This document shows, piece by piece, positions 5,121-5,139 of a stretch of 5,139 nt of DNA. A model generated the notes under the pieces. It was given only the letters and a program-made list of their open reading frames with translations, was not told where the DNA came from and ran no database searches. Source of the DNA: JBDSGC01 sp046594105 (lineage in GTDB: Bacteria > Acidobacteriota > Thermoanaerobaculia > Gp7-AA8); the NCBI GenBank assembly GCA_046594105.1, contig JBKJQB010000202.1, positions 1-5,139 on the forward strand. Direction: 5' to 3'. Every line of letters begins with the position of its first letter. Positions within the stretch are counted from its first letter, which is position 1. The position numbers were made by a program, and so were the translations under genes.

Positions 5121-5139
5121 CTTCTGACTGGGCTCCGCA

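Noticed and set aside
1..5139. tRNA, rRNA, CRISPR array, insertion sequence or attachment site
   Set aside because: I saw no tRNA-like fold, regular repeat-spacer array, transposase or terminal inverted repeats. The only repeats are short pairs in the two intergenic stretches.

Overview
The window reads as one compact minus-strand operon (about positions 4108 down to 1, running off the left edge) and one divergent plus-strand gene on the right (4256-5023). The DNA is GC-rich, with strong Shine-Dalgarno sites and overlapping genes. The divergent gene has a Gram-negative-type signal peptide and resembles LolA-fold periplasmic proteins. This suggests a high-GC Gram-negative environmental bacterium, perhaps Acidobacteriota or a similar lineage. 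That is a guess: nothing here fixes the taxon.

The left part, read on the minus strand, is a [NiFe]-hydrogenase maturation block in the order hypF (2929-638), hypC (660-388), hypD (391 to beyond position 1). HypF makes the carbamoyl group that becomes cyanide. HypC and HypD form the scaffold on which the Fe(CN)2CO centre is assembled. The genes overlap (23 bases for hypF/hypC, 4 bases for hypC/hypD), so they are almost certainly co-translated. hypE, hypA, hypB and the hydrogenase subunits are not in the window and would be expected beyond the left edge or elsewhere.

The most unusual part lies upstream of hypF in the same operon (4108-2936). It holds four consecutive genes of nearly equal size (95, 96, 98 and 96 codons). 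Each encodes one N-terminal membrane helix followed by a roughly 65-residue Ala/Gly/Leu-rich helical tail, with positive charge after the helix suggesting a cytoplasmic tail. By eye they fall into two families in the order B1-A1-B2-A2. A1 and A2 align over all 96 residues without a gap (28 identities), and B1 and B2 share an I-A-x-N-T-x-x-I-x-x-L core. The array therefore looks like a tandem duplication of a two-gene unit. I recognise no named family. My inference is that they are membrane anchors or scaffolds connected with the hydrogenase that the Hyp proteins mature.

The intergenic region 4109-4255 carries weak candidate promoters in both directions, a 9-base direct repeat (AGCAGACTC twice, 14-base period) and a long hairpin just before the secreted-protein gene. 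The last 116 bases (5024-5139) have no gene I can support. They hold a short direct repeat and weak hairpins.
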